Program-made: the position numbers and the translations under genes
Part shown: one piece after another, positions 25,501-38,106 of the stretch
Layout: each line of letters begins with the position of its first letter
Position numbering within the stretch: the stretch's first letter is position 1
Source: Apostichopus japonicus
Lineage: Eukaryota > Echinodermata > Holothuroidea > Aspidochirotida > Stichopodidae
Length of the DNA stretch: 64,000 nucleotides
Direction of reading: 5' to 3'
Assembly (NCBI RefSeq): GCF_037975245.1
Contig: NC_092580.1
Coordinates: forward strand, 11,065,501-11,129,500
Notes under the pieces: model-generated
The model's database searches: none
Told to the model about the DNA's origin: nothing
Seen by the model: only the letters and a program-made list of their open reading frames with translations

Positions 25501-27124
25501 AGGGAGACGGTAAAAAAATATTCAGTCCCGATCAGAATATATAAATAGTGACATTGCCCGATTTGATTCTAGCAGACGGCACCTGGATACAAATGACTTT
25601 GCAAAATACTTAGAATAAAGCATTTGAGGAATTTAGGCAATCTGCATAATCTTTTCAAAAACAATAACTTTGTCGTTGGTACTCTCGACCATTTGACAGC
25701 TGCATTGTCTCCAGTATGGATTAAATGCTTTATTAGTGTACCGTAACTACACCCGAATAACATGACAGTGAAGGAGCAGTCGACGATTTGAGACATATTT
25801 TGAAGACTATGTCGAACTAAGTGTGACAGTGCTATACCTGTACATCCCTTTGTGGGTAACATAATGCTACATATTATGTTCCCCTTGTATAGAGGAATCG
25901 TAATACCTGCATGACGATGATCACACAGTCACAGTCTCGATACAAGGGGACTGGGGTTTAGAGTGGATCAGCACATTTCGATTGTTTGGTTTTATCGTGC
26001 CCAGGTTCTTTCCTTGGGGTGACTTTTCTTCAAAAGTACCTGTAGGCCCTGTACACGCTTGTTGTTGTATAGGCTACTCGTATATAGCTGTTGTTAGATG
26101 CTTATTACCATAGGTAAGTAATTTATCAGCTTGCTTCAACGAAACATATTATTAACATATGAATTGATCCATTAGTCATCAATTGTATAATTTGGTTTTT
26201 TGGTTGTTTTTTTTTTTTAAATTTCGAAGTTTGCACCTTTAACATATCTACACGTATATATATACCTATACACCTTTATCATTGGTTATGAAAATTTGTT
26301 CGGCTTATTTGTCTCCTTGTTCCATTTATGAGTTTTATGAGAGAACATCCAATTTTCCCCGAGATATTGCCATGCAATATCCCTCGTGAGTATATTAGTA
26401 ATTATGGAATATATATCAAACGGTTATACGTCACTTCCTATCCAATAAATTACATTCTCACATTCTATGCATTCATGAAAACAGCTCAGTAGCATATATT
26501 ATTTGTGATCGTAATGTAGCCTTTGCGGCTGCACAAATATACGTTAGTATAACGAAGCATATTTGTATCGCGAGTTGCATTGTATATGACATCGAGTGAG
26601 ATGGTTTCCCCGAGGCATCATTTCTGGTATATATTAATATATATGAAGTTTGAGTGTAAACCTACGTATATGTATCGGAACGGCAACTGTCATTGTCAAT
26701 AACTGGTTGTAACTTTGTACAAATGATAGCTAATTAGTATTCACTTTCTAGCTAATAGTTATTGACACTAAAACAAAAGCCGATTCTTCATCACATTCAC
26801 AACGTGAGGCAATAAGTTCCTACAACACAAATGTATGTGGTGATGAAAATGGTCAAATAATGTTACTAAATGACACACACACACTACAGGTGCTGCACGG
26901 GAAATAATCAATCTGTTTAGCAGCGCATGCGCGATGAAAGACTGAAGCCTTGAGTCTCACCGAGTAATATAACCATTCATTTATTTCGTGATAGTTCTGA
27001 CGTAACTCCTGTCTGAATAAACACGCGTAAGGTTGACGTTATTCAAAAACCACATGGTTAAATGCGTAGGGGGCGGTGATCGACGAAGAAGGAAGCCGTT
27101 GTTCATTTACCAAGAATTGGCTGT

Positions 27125-27125
27125 C

Positions 27126-27156
<31 letters not shown>

Positions 27157-27160
27157 GTAT
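27125..27160. repeat. Interrupted (TA)n microsatellite
   Basis: TA runs with two CATA/TGTA interruptions. Confidence 0.85.
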
Positions 27161-28959
27161 GTTCGGAGTGGTTACATGACGTCATAGTAGGTATGTTCAA
27201 GTCGTTTGCGTAAAGGCTGTAATGCGTACTGGTGCATGCGTGGTTGTCTGAAATATCTTAGGAAGTCAAACGATACACGATGCAATCACATTAGCTCACG
27301 GCCGAGTATTACTATAAATATCAAAGCAATTGATTAACCAGTGGTGTTGACGGAGGGCGGAGAACGCGGTGACTGGGGGGGGGGGGGGGGCATAGCAAGT
27401 GCAGAGGGCGCTTTGGCCATATCAAACGACTCGATACCTGCAGGTGTTGGTTATTCGGGCGTGGCCGCCACTGCTGGCCAAAACATAGAAACGTATGCTT
27501 ACACGTTTTACGGCAGTAACAGTGCAGGGAAAAACTAGAATCTTCGTAAAAAATAATGGAAATTTAGAACAACACCTCATGTTGTGTGTAGTCGTCAATG
27601 GATGTTAATGCAATATCATGGTTACGTTACAGTTCTTACTGTCCTCGGTTTTTCAAATTCGTTGTAACTTTCTATTAACACAACGCATGTTTATTAAGTC
27701 TGCAACAGAACTGGAGACCAAACAAAGAAATAGACTAACCTATTGCAGAGATATGTACAATATAACATAGCCTATATTTTTCATATAAGAATCTGGACAA
27801 AGTTAATATTATTAACAGTAACTACCTAGACTATTGTATCCATGGCCGTAGATATATACTGGAAGGAGAAATCAGACTTCTGAAATGGCTTTCAATTAGA
27901 AACACACGCTAACAAGTTGAAAGCTTTGTACTATACACAACTGTGGTAAATATGATGGAATTGATAGCACCATTAGCTCATTTAGCCAAGCAAGACATTT
28001 TCAAAGGCGAATGACACCCCTTCACTCAGATCCCTCCAACTTGAAAGGATGGACATCCGCCAAAATTTCTGTACCCCGCATCCCCCCCCCCCCAAAAAAA
28101 AAGTCAATCAAACTCCGGCTAAGGTTCATCCTTGTATCATCCCATTTAACCTTTCTTTATAACACTCGAAAAATAGTACAATATGCTCAGAATAACCAAT
28201 TTCATGTTAAACACTGGCTACTAAAAGAAGCAACAATAAAAGGCTCACAAAAAAGAACATAAAAGAAGGCTCGCTGTACTTCGAGAATAGATTATTCTGA
28301 CGCACATGTTTGTCGTAAAAGAAGGAAATTTAAAACATACGCGGTAATTCGCGTTGGGACGAGAGACGTTCAGTATCGAAGACACTCAAATATATCGAGT
28401 GAAATTGTTCTTGGATTCTTATAAGTTTCGTGATTTGTATCCGGTAGCCTATAAGATTGAGACCAATAAGATGTCAAGTTCGACCATCAATTCATCCAGC
28501 AATCTTCCAGATGTGATGCTGCATGTGAATAGATCGATACATTTATAAACACCTGTAATCAGAGAACATGAGATGTAGCTAGCTATTGACGTGCACAGGA
28601 TGTCAAAGGTTGGAGAAGAGGGCGAGGGGGGAAGGGGGAGGGGTCAAAGTACAAATTCCCCGCGTTGATTTAGGCAGGGGCATATACGAACCTTTACGAA
28701 CGGGTTGTAAGCGGATCAAAACTTGACAAACTTAGGGGTGTGGATTTGGGCTCATCGAATGCGAATCCGATAGCTGGTACGGTCACATGTCTTCCCTCCA
28801 TATCAAAACAAGGCCCATGTGTTCCATACATGGCAATGAGATGAAACGACAATTTTCCTTTCGTCTTTCATCAAGATTAAGAAGATGAATAATTATTATT
28901 ATTATCATTATATTATTACTATGACTATACCATTACTACTACCACTACTACTACTTCTA

Positions 28960-29104
<145 letters not shown>

Positions 29105-32100
29105 CATTATTATTATTATTATTGTAATTATTATTATTATTCATTTGATTTGACTGTTATGTCAGTAAAAGCTCAATGCAGATACATACGGAATGAGATC
29201 GAACAACAACTTTTCATTGTTTTGATCAAGATACACCAATAAGAAATTATTAAAATATTCACTTTATATTTCATCCATCTGTGCGTGTCCTATGACGTCA
29301 TGTGGTTTTACTATACCTTCCGATAGCCCTCGTCTGTATACCTACGTGGCGTGGACTCGCTCGAACGAATTATTCTATAGAGTAATTCGAGATTTCGGAT
29401 CCTTCTAGCTTTGGCCTTCACAAGAGGCAAGCTGTAAGATTCCTCTTGAAAATGAAGTACCGCGAGGCCGAAGGAAAAAAATGTTAAATATAAATCAAGC
29501 TCTGACAGAATAGCTCCTTGTCAACGATTTAAATGAAGAAATCTCCATCTGAACTTTTCTTTTCTTCTGTTTTTCAGATATATATCTAGAAATATGAATA
29601 AAAGAGTGACAAGAAAATAACGCTAATTTTCTAAATGTGCTGTACAAGGTTTCAAAATCTTTTGATGTGAATGTCCACAAACAAGGTAACATGTAATGTA
29701 TTTTGATGGATAAACTCATGGGGGTTTAACATGATCAGTGTATAACGTCAATGTTATCGACACTTTGAAGTTAAATTCAAACTTGTCATTGTGGTGACGA
29801 CTCCCCAGGGTTAAGTTTTTACTTCGCTCTATACATGATTTGGAATTCTGAATATGCTACAAAAGAGACAAAAATTGTAAAGTAGTTTTGATTCGTAAAT
29901 GTCGAAATATTTCGTAAAACAATGATTCTCCTATAACATTAAGCGTTACTACTAAACCTAAGTTTCCAACTGATCCAAATATGAGATATAATCTCTCTTT
30001 TCTTGGTATCAAATGAGTATAAATAAACCAGTGATAGTAACTTTCATTACACTCTGGAATTCTGTCATCCAGACACACTGCTATATGTAAGTCACGAAAT
30101 TACGTCACGATTTGATAGAACGAAAAATCGAGCATGCCATCTATTGAAATGCATTGCTATAAACATTTCAGTATCGAAGATCAAAATTAACCCCAAAGGG
30201 AGCTAGTTTAAAGCAGCAGTCTCCGTTTAAGTATAGAAGGAAAGAAGAGTAAATAGATTTTTAACAAACTATACCAACGAGATGGTGGAAGCATAGGGTG
30301 TAACAACCATGGAAGTTAAACATGGCAATGAACTTCAACTTACGTATGATATATAAGGGACTCTCCTTACATTAATACAAAAGTTCTACTTAAGTTAGGT
30401 TCTCAACTCTCCTTTCTTTTTTTTTCTTTTTTTTTGGGGGGGGGGGGTACTTTGTTTTATTGCGCTATCATAGTGCAGAATGCAAGCGACCCATTACGTT
30501 TCCATGGCACCACCGATAACCGAAAGTATATTACTGTCGGTCTTTATATTTATGTCTTTACAAATGATGCTCATTTCGGTTAAAATATAGTAAATGTGGG
30601 CCCATTCACGTGATGTATTACACGACATTCAGTGCTATTAACACGAATATCCTACTTAGGCCCACTCAAGTCCACATCACTAGATTGCTTAATATATAGT
30701 CTACTAATAAATCGAAAAGCATTTCCAAGAGATGTAAGCGTCATCATTTGTAGGTTGCATTCTCGTTGATTTATTGATATAACATGCCATCAATTAATCA
30801 CTACAGATACACCGAGGTGTAATTACAAGGTGGATAGGCCCCCTGCTAGTCATTCATCCGATATAGACACAGAGCATTAGGCTCAATTACACTGACGTTC
30901 GTGTACTATAGTGTCTATAGGAAGATAAAAGAAATGTATCCTATGGCGGGCCGTTATTGCCATTAAGCGATCGACTGAAAAACCTCCATTGTCCGCAGGG
31001 CAATTTGATATACACACGTTTGCTCGATGCCTTGCTTGTTATAATATATACGACAAGTAAATTTTCAATGTTCAGGCAATAATGAAAGACATGAACTTGA
31101 ACATCTCAGCAACCAAAAAAAAAAAAAAACAACAGAGAGAAAGAGAAAAACAAGAGGGGAAAAGTTACGGTAGAGTGGAGAATTGAAATGCCCCAGGATA
31201 TAAAGGTGAGGCCTTGTTGGAGAGCAAGAGGTTCATAGCAATTACAGTCATTCTCAATGGGTGAACTGAACATCATAAAGAGAATAGGAGTTATGACATT
31301 TTATTTGATTGAAAATGACGTGTACGGGGTTGTTCTTTTAAAGACGAATTCACGGTACAAAATAACGCCTGCTTGAGTAAAAAGGCACGAATCTTTCTAG
31401 TTTCTAATCATTTGGAGGTTACAAAGGGTCGTGTCAATGAAGAAGAAGAAGGAAAGAACATGAAGTTCATGTCGAATGAATGTATATATAAGATAAGTCA
31501 GGAAAAAGTGTTAAATTGTTGTTAATGCATTTAAAGTTTGTGTGTTACCAAGGGTTAAAAATGACAAACGAAAAACCTCGTTGTCAGATAATCAGTATAT
31601 AGGAGGTTATATGTATATAAACAAAGGATAATGTTTTTGTTATCTTCAGTAATATGTTTAACGTCAAATTTCATACCGATATGGATATTACATTCTTAAC
31701 ATTTTCGTCGATTTGAAAATAAACGATTAAGAAGATGACATACACGTTGGAGAAAAGAGAGTAAAAAGAAAATTCTGCATCAACGGGGTTTTCTATACCT
31801 TTGCTAAATGTGGAGAAAACAACCACCTATAGCTACCATCATTATCAGATGATTGAATGATCCGAGCGCCCTCTTTACTCCACCTGTCCCGTACCCTTTC
31901 GGTGTACGGTTACTTTGTGTCGGGTTGTAGTTTGGAAAACAAATAAAAAAGGAAGAGATTTGCATATACATGCGCTCCTATTAATATTTAAAACAATAGT
32001 CGAGACGTTTGTCATATTTATCACAGATAACTCGAAAATTACAAAACACCAATTGCATATACATAGGCCTATGTAATTTACGGCTTCAGAGAAGAACAAA

Positions 32101-32599
32101 AAATGACATTGGAAACTTATTTCTCAAATATCATCTCAAATTTTCAACAGTATGACCATGGTTGTGACGTGACGTAATTTACGCTGCGTGCACATATCCA
32201 AACTAGGCAAAATTAACCACGTTACACATAGAAACACTACACAGATTCTGCTTAGTGCCGAATATAATTTGTTGAAATAAGTCTTCAAAAAAAACCCAAA
32301 GAAGATTCAGCAATGCCAAATGCCTTACACCAAATAAAGTCCTGTATTGTTTCGGTCTACTCGTTTTGCCGATACTTGACTTATTCACAGATTTGCAGTA
32401 AATAACTTGACGTAAAGGTGAGTGAGCCTCTCAATCCTATTGATCAATTATTGGCTTATAACACCGATCATTCTCTTCATTTAGTGATAATTAGACTTCG
32501 CTTGACTTCTCTATATAACGCTCCATCGTAAATCACAATAGTACAATTTTTATTTTTTATTTCTAGTGTCGCTACATTTATACGTTGGTAAAAGTTCTG

Positions 32600-32737
32600 A
32601 ATTATTATTATTATAATAATAATAATAATAAAAATAATTATATTAATTATTTTAATTATATTATTTATATTAATTATATATATATATACATATACATATA
32701 TCCGTTCATCCCTTCATTCATTCATTCATTCATTCAT
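32600..32737. repeat. ATT/AAT tract followed by (CATT)n
   Basis: ATT and AAT units form a small inverted structure, followed by TA runs and a short CATT tetranucleotide array. Confidence 0.8.
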
Positions 32738-33491
32738 GTAGTATATTATACAGGATAACATTTTCAGCATAGCTGTTATAAACAGTGGCCCTGTGAACCA
32801 ATAAAAAACATAAAAAGGAGCAACATATATCAAATAAAAACAGGAATAATAACAAATATTAAAAAAAAGGAAAAAAAAAAGAATGATTACAGTAAAGGTT
32901 ATATATATCGTTAGTACATATAGCTTGTATAGTATGTGACTGTAGCATGACTATATCTTGTGTACTAAATATATCTAACGAGGCATGTATTGACGTCATT
33001 GGACTTAACGATATCTCTAAATCTCGTTCAACTTCTCTCAATGTTAACATACAGCAGATTGTTTAATGAGTATTACACAGTAAGTTAACCAAATAGGCTA
33101 TTTCATAAAGCGCGTTTACTATCTATGCATAGCAGTTTAATATTTTTGAGAACAAAGTAAATGTAATATACTAACAAGACATTTGTTGTGCAAATAAAAC
33201 TGACGTTATTGGACACAGCGATTTCTATAATTCTCTGCAATGTTTATTAATAGCCATGTATGACTGTGCTCTTTGTCGTTATTGGGAGGCTCCATTAGTT
33301 GTAGTCTCTGTGAGTTGAGATGCAGAATGAAAAATATGACGTCATTTATATACCACCTTTTAATGTTATGCAAATATACCGTTTTGATGCCCTTGATATT
33401 GTGTTATTCAATTGTGATCTCTGACGTCATTCTGCGTCATAATATTACACCATTACATGTTGGTCAATGTTAACATGCATCCCTCTTCCTC

Positions 33492-33497
33492 TTTATT
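33492..33497 (-). promoter_or_regulatory. Polyadenylation signal AATAAA of the Ig receptor gene
   Basis: Canonical hexamer on the - strand, about 80 bases past the TAA that ends the receptor tail. The signal lies beyond the tail and not directly after the in-frame TAG, which suggests that the transcript includes the tail. Confidence 0.6.
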
Positions 33498-33575
33498 CCG
33501 CTGTTCCCTTATCCACATTTAAATCTTGATTTAGATGCCTTCATGAAGAATATGACGTCATTCCGTGTAAAGACT

Positions 33576-34001
33576 TTAAATGTTGATATATGTACATGTA
33601 TCTTTTTGCTCTTCGTCGTTAGGGTTGGAAACATCATTTGTTTCCGAGTAGGACATAGAAACCAGATTGTGGTGTAACTGTGTTGCTGAGGGTTCTTCCA
33701 TACTGCAGTCTGTGTCACGCGATGTCGGCGGCGCATGATGGGGGGTGGCTGGTCTTAACTTTCTACACACGATGATGAGAACGAAGATTAATAAACAGAC
33801 AAAAGATGACATAGTAACAGTGATTGCTACTAAGATAGCGTACGTTGTTTCCGTAGTTAACTGAAATTTTTGACTTTGGGCATCACAATTGTTTGACTCG
33901 TCACAATCATTTGGGGAACCAGTCACCATTCTGATAGACTGAATTTCAGTTGTTTTCACATCATTGTCTTCTGTAATTACTCTGTGTGACGTAACATCCA
34001 C
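33576..34001 (-). CDS. Stalk, transmembrane helix and cytoplasmic tail of the Ig receptor, in frame after TAG
   Basis: This is the direct in-frame continuation of the ectodomain reading frame, separated by a single TAG codon; its first codon is GTG, so it has no ATG of its own at the junction. It encodes about 45 residues that would complete the third Ig fold and form a stalk. Next come a membrane helix (AILVAITVTMSS then VCLLIFVLIIV), a basic stop-transfer RKLRP, and a tail of about 60 residues. The tail ends in TYINI. YINI fits the Y-x-N motif bound by Grb2-type SH2 domains when phosphorylated, and MSYSET is a second tyrosine. The whole 141-codon stretch is open and receptor-like, which suggests that it is still under selection or was very recently. 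Confidence 0.7.
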   Translation of the reverse strand: MDVTSHRVITEDNDVKTTEIQSIRMVTGSPNDCDESNNCDAQSQKFQLTTETTYAILVAITVTMSSFVCLLIFVLIIVCRKLRPATPHHAPPTSRDTDCSMEEPSATQLHHNLVSMSYSETNDVSNPNDEEQKDTCTYINI

Positions 34002-34004
34002 CTA
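34002..34004 (-). other. In-frame TAG separating ectodomain from membrane part
   Basis: The codons read ACA TTG GCA TAG GTG GAT GTT. The frame is open for more than 320 codons before and 141 codons after. This may be a polymorphic nonsense allele, a sequencing error, readthrough, or an early pseudogene. Confidence 0.85.
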
Positions 34005-34973
34005 TGCCAATGTATCATAAGTAGAGCACCTCACTGCCTGTATATCATTACCACCAGGGGATGCTTCCTCAATGTTTAGTATAGTCTCTCCTGGTCTTTG
34101 AGTTATGGTGGTATTTATGCTTACCTTGATGACATCATAGGAACTGAAGTCGAGAATGTCACCATTGGCTGTTATAATAGTCCAGCGCATCAAACGAGGT
34201 GGAAAACTGGTGCAATTGAACTCTAATGTTGTACCATCATTCGAAAAGTTGAACGGCTGCAATGAAAGCTGCAGTTGAGACGTAAACTGGAAGGTGGGCT
34301 GTAGTTTGTCACATCTGTGGTAAAACTTCCATGATGTATAACCCCATTCGCACTCAATGTCCAACTCAGCTAAACCATTGATAGGAACACGAGTCACGGA
34401 TGTGTAAGATTTACCTTCTTGGAACTCGCACATTCGATTATAGTCATAAGTAATACCTTTACATGCAATTGCTATTTCTTCCCCTGCATACACACTGAGA
34501 CCAACTGTGGAAGCGACCAGGTAGCTCTCGAATTTCACTTCAACTTCACTATCAATAGTGGAGTGGCATCTACTTTCATTTACAGCTGCTAAATGGGTCA
34601 CTAAAAACTTGGCACGGCATGTGTATTTCATCGGAACATTGTTAGTCTCTATGCTGGTTTTATATCTCCAATAGCTGCCTGACCAACTTGTTGTAAACAT
34701 ATCCAAATTGACCGTAGTAGGGATTTCTCCAGCGGGTACCCTACCATCCTCTAAGATAAGCATCTCTGATGGTTGTACAGCGGCAGCTAGTACACAGCTG
34801 ATCCGAATGTTTACTGAAGAATTTCGATATATAGTATACTGCCGTACTCCAGATTTGACAACGTTGTTTCCTTCTACGTTTATGTCTATGGTAGTCACTA
34901 ATCCGTTCATCACTAGAACGTTAAGACAAATCAGACTGCAAAGAATCACATAATTTGACAGAAAGTACGCCAT
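34002..34973 (-). CDS. Three-Ig-domain receptor ectodomain, single exon, ends at an in-frame TAG
   Basis: A secreted or membrane immunoglobulin-superfamily protein. The start at 34973 has a strong context (AACATGG) and begins a clean signal peptide (MAYFLSNYVILCSLICLNVL). An upstream in-frame ATG at 35000 has a weak context. Three Ig-like units follow, each with a Cys pair: RISC to KYTC, IAIACKG to DIECEW, and EFNCTS with MRWTI to AVRCSTYD. Sequons (NSS, NES, NFS, NCT, NTT) fit an extracellular location. The frame stops at TAG (34002-34004) nine residues after the last Cys, between strands F and G of the third domain, so this part alone would lack strand G, stalk and membrane anchor. Together with the next 141 codons it makes a normal type I receptor of 465 residues. 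The ligand is unknown; immune recognition or adhesion is inferred from the class only. Confidence 0.8.
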   Translation of the reverse strand: MAYFLSNYVILCSLICLNVLVMNGLVTTIDINVEGNNVVKSGVRQYTIYRNSSVNIRISCVLAAAVQPSEMLILEDGRVPAGEIPTTVNLDMFTTSWSGSYWRYKTSIETNNVPMKYTCRAKFLVTHLAAVNESRCHSTIDSEVEVKFESYLVASTVGLSVYAGEEIAIACKGITYDYNRMCEFQEGKSYTSVTRVPINGLAELDIECEWGYTSWKFYHRCDKLQPTFQFTSQLQLSLQPFNFSNDGTTLEFNCTSFPPRLMRWTIITANGDILDFSSYDVIKVSINTTITQRPGETILNIEEASPGGNDIQAVRCSTYDTLA

Positions 34974-36093
34974 GTTTGGAATGCACTTCAAACCATGCAT
35001 CAGTCCTTTGATAAATATAAGACGATGTATGTGTCAGTGTTCACAGGGAGTGATAACGTTGATGCGTCCACTGAAAGACATAACAAGGAAATAGCTTCAT
35101 GTTTTCTTACACTGCTGTCTTATAATCGGTTATGTACTTTCTGCTCTTTGTTAAGATGCTGATCAATCCAAATGTACTAAATGTTATGATAGTTCACTGC
35201 TCTATTTTGTGCTGTGTTAGCAACATTAATTGTATCATTAAGATTGAGGCCACGGTAATATGTCAATGACGAGATACCCGCAGTCCAAATCCTTAAATAA
35301 AGAAATACATTGTTCGCGAGTCACTATAAAACACAGAAAAGTTGTCCTATACTGCAGAATGGTTCTTTTGACACAATCAAATGATCATATTGTTTTATTC
35401 TAATCTCTTGAATTATTAACCTTTTTTGTTCGATCTTTACACGATTTTGTTGATCTTCAGTAACAAATTGTGTTTCTAGATATAATATCGTATTCATTTT
35501 AATGTTGTATAGACCTATCGAATTAACAGAGATGGAAGTTATTGCTCCGTCTTTGTATTTCATTGTGATATTTGTTAAGGAAAGTATCCGTTAAGAGGAT
35601 AATAAGCATTCCGTGTTATGCATGAGTGACTTTGTATTTGGTGTAACAAAGTCTTATAGGAAGATTTACAACATAGGGAGGGGGGTTGAGATTAGGTGAG
35701 TATTCAGGAATGGGGGTTAAGGTTGGAATATCCTGAAGGCGCCGCGGGAGCGCAGGGCGCTCTTGCCGAGTGCATTTGGTCCAGCGGCCCGGCCCGTATT
35801 AGAGACCCTGGTGGGATTCCAGGAGCAACACCTAGGTGGGGGACTAGAGGGTGTAGTAGCTTCCAGAATGAAGCATTTATCTATCTCTAAATAGGATTGG
35901 ATATATATTCTATATTCATATATATAAATGTAAGGGTATATCGTGGGAATTGTTTTATATATCGTATTGAGAATGAGTTGAATTTGTCATTATAGAAAAA
36001 TATATATATAATACATGATAATTTCAATACCTCTTTGGGTATTTGTATACATGTTGAGACATTTTAAACCTCCAAATTATAGCCGCTTATGTG

Positions 36094-36260
36094 CATATAT
36101 ATATATATATATATGTATATTATATATATATATATATAGGCCTATTTATATATATAGGCCTATATATATATATAGGCCTATTTATATATATATAGGCCTA
36201 TATTTATATATATATACATATATATATATATAAATATATATATATATACACATACATACA
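36094..36260. repeat. AT array carrying four TAGGCCTA octamers
   Basis: TA runs alternate with TAGGCCTA at about 36138, 36158, 36175 and 36193, making a small minisatellite of palindromic units. Confidence 0.9.
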
Positions 36261-38031
36261 AACGTATACAGACATACATACATACTACTACCTATACTTA
36301 TACTACAACTGATACTAAATCAGCATATATATTCCATGGTTTTACCATACGATCTACTGACGTACGTATTTATTCCAAATGATCTATGTTTATCGAAATC
36401 TAATATTCCCATATGTAAGCTAATAGCATTATACTTGGACTATACATACGTCAAAAGCTACACACACATACTCTGATGGATAATTCTATATTACCAATAG
36501 TATAGTTCCTATCTTATTTCCCTTTGACTGATGAAAATAAATGAATAACAAAAAACAAAAAGGAGAAAGAAAGCTATGATCGAAAATGTAGATGAAGTTT
36601 AAATTACGTCATTCAATGGAAATTCCATCCTACGGCATCAAATTTCGACTGGAGCAACCTACGATAATATCGATTAAACGTTATCACTCTTTGTGACTTC
36701 ATGTTTTTTCGTTACTATTTACGGACAAATCAAGGATCTGTTGGTCTGAGTTGATTTAATTATATGTTTTGTCCTGTTGTATAGAAGGTTGAAAAAGTTT
36801 GCATTTGCAAATCGATCGGTAATATCAAATTGATTTCAATTCTGTCTGCTAAAACTATTCGAGATCGTTTTCAATTGATCAATTCCTCAGGGGAAAGTTT
36901 AAAGGATCACAGTGCTTTTTTCCCCCTTTAAAATATGTAAATTTTGGATTATTTTATTGTACTTTCTGTTTTATTTAGTTTTCCGGCAGGAAAGAACAAT
37001 TTTACAGGTCGGACTAATATGTCTATAGTCCAGTGATATCTCAGGTGATGTTGTTATCGAGATGAGTTCATCCTACCGTGAAATGATGTCTAATTAGTCA
37101 GCCTAAGTTACCTTGAGTTGAGTCAAATCAGGTGCACTTCTGTGGGAGATTTTAAATTGCTAATTTACATCGACAATGGGCGTCACATGTGGCGTACGAA
37201 AAAAAATTATGAAGATTGGATTTATAATGAACAATTTTGCGAATGAATAAACACCGAAACAGATCAAGGAAAATCGATGATGCATATATTATAAGCGTTA
37301 TCATTGTACTCGCAGTACAAAACGCGCAGGGGTACGGGAACTTGGTATATACAACAACTACAAAGTTATTATGAGTACAATATGGGTGCAAGTATATATA
37401 TACTTATATAAACATTATACCATGGTATGTGGTCGTAAAGGTATAGGGCAATATCTATCGAGAATTAAGGCGCATGTTCAGCATATGCCTAGATCCCCTC
37501 CCCTTCCGGGCGCCCTCCCCAACCCCCATTTGCTTCATTTGTTCCAGGGCCTTCCTTAGTGGCAAAAACATGGAAGAGGAAATATTCTCTTTCCCCACCT
37601 GAACTCGTCCATTCCCTACTCTGTTGAAGATTTGGTATTTAGAAACTTATACTTACCAAAATCCACTAGCATGAGAGGAATAATGAAAAGGCAATATAAT
37701 ACGGATAAGAGCCGCTTGATCTATAGTCTGTGATAACATTACAGTTAAGTTAATAGAAAAGGGTGGGGGAGATGATGAAGCATTACCCCCCCCCCCAAAT
37801 ATATATATAATAATTTGCTTTTAAAAAATTCGCTTTAAATATTAACCCTGAAAAAAATATATACTTTAATTTTCCATCCTCTCATACGAATATGAAAAGT
37901 GTGAAAGTAATATGATTCCAGAAGGATTCTAAACAGAAATAAGTATCACCTTACGTCATATCCATAAATTTGTAATATAACTTGAACGGTTTGTCATTAA
38001 CTTGAAGGCAATTTAATATTTGATGAGAGCA

Positions 38032-38034
<3 letters not shown>

Positions 38035-38103
<69 letters not shown>
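38035..38103. repeat. (TA)n microsatellite
   Basis: A pure TA array of about 69 bp. Confidence 0.95.

Positions 38104-38106
<3 letters not shown>

Noticed and set aside
34002-34034. A 33-base GT-AG intron that would remove the in-frame TAG
   Set aside because: Too short for a normal metazoan intron, and its removal would delete the conserved Cys of the third Ig domain.
36520-36545. Second hammerhead core (CTGATGA on the + strand)
   Set aside because: No stem II and no GAAA element follows. The same holds for CTGATGA at 49752 and 55439, and for its complement near 11294, 44556 and 54806.
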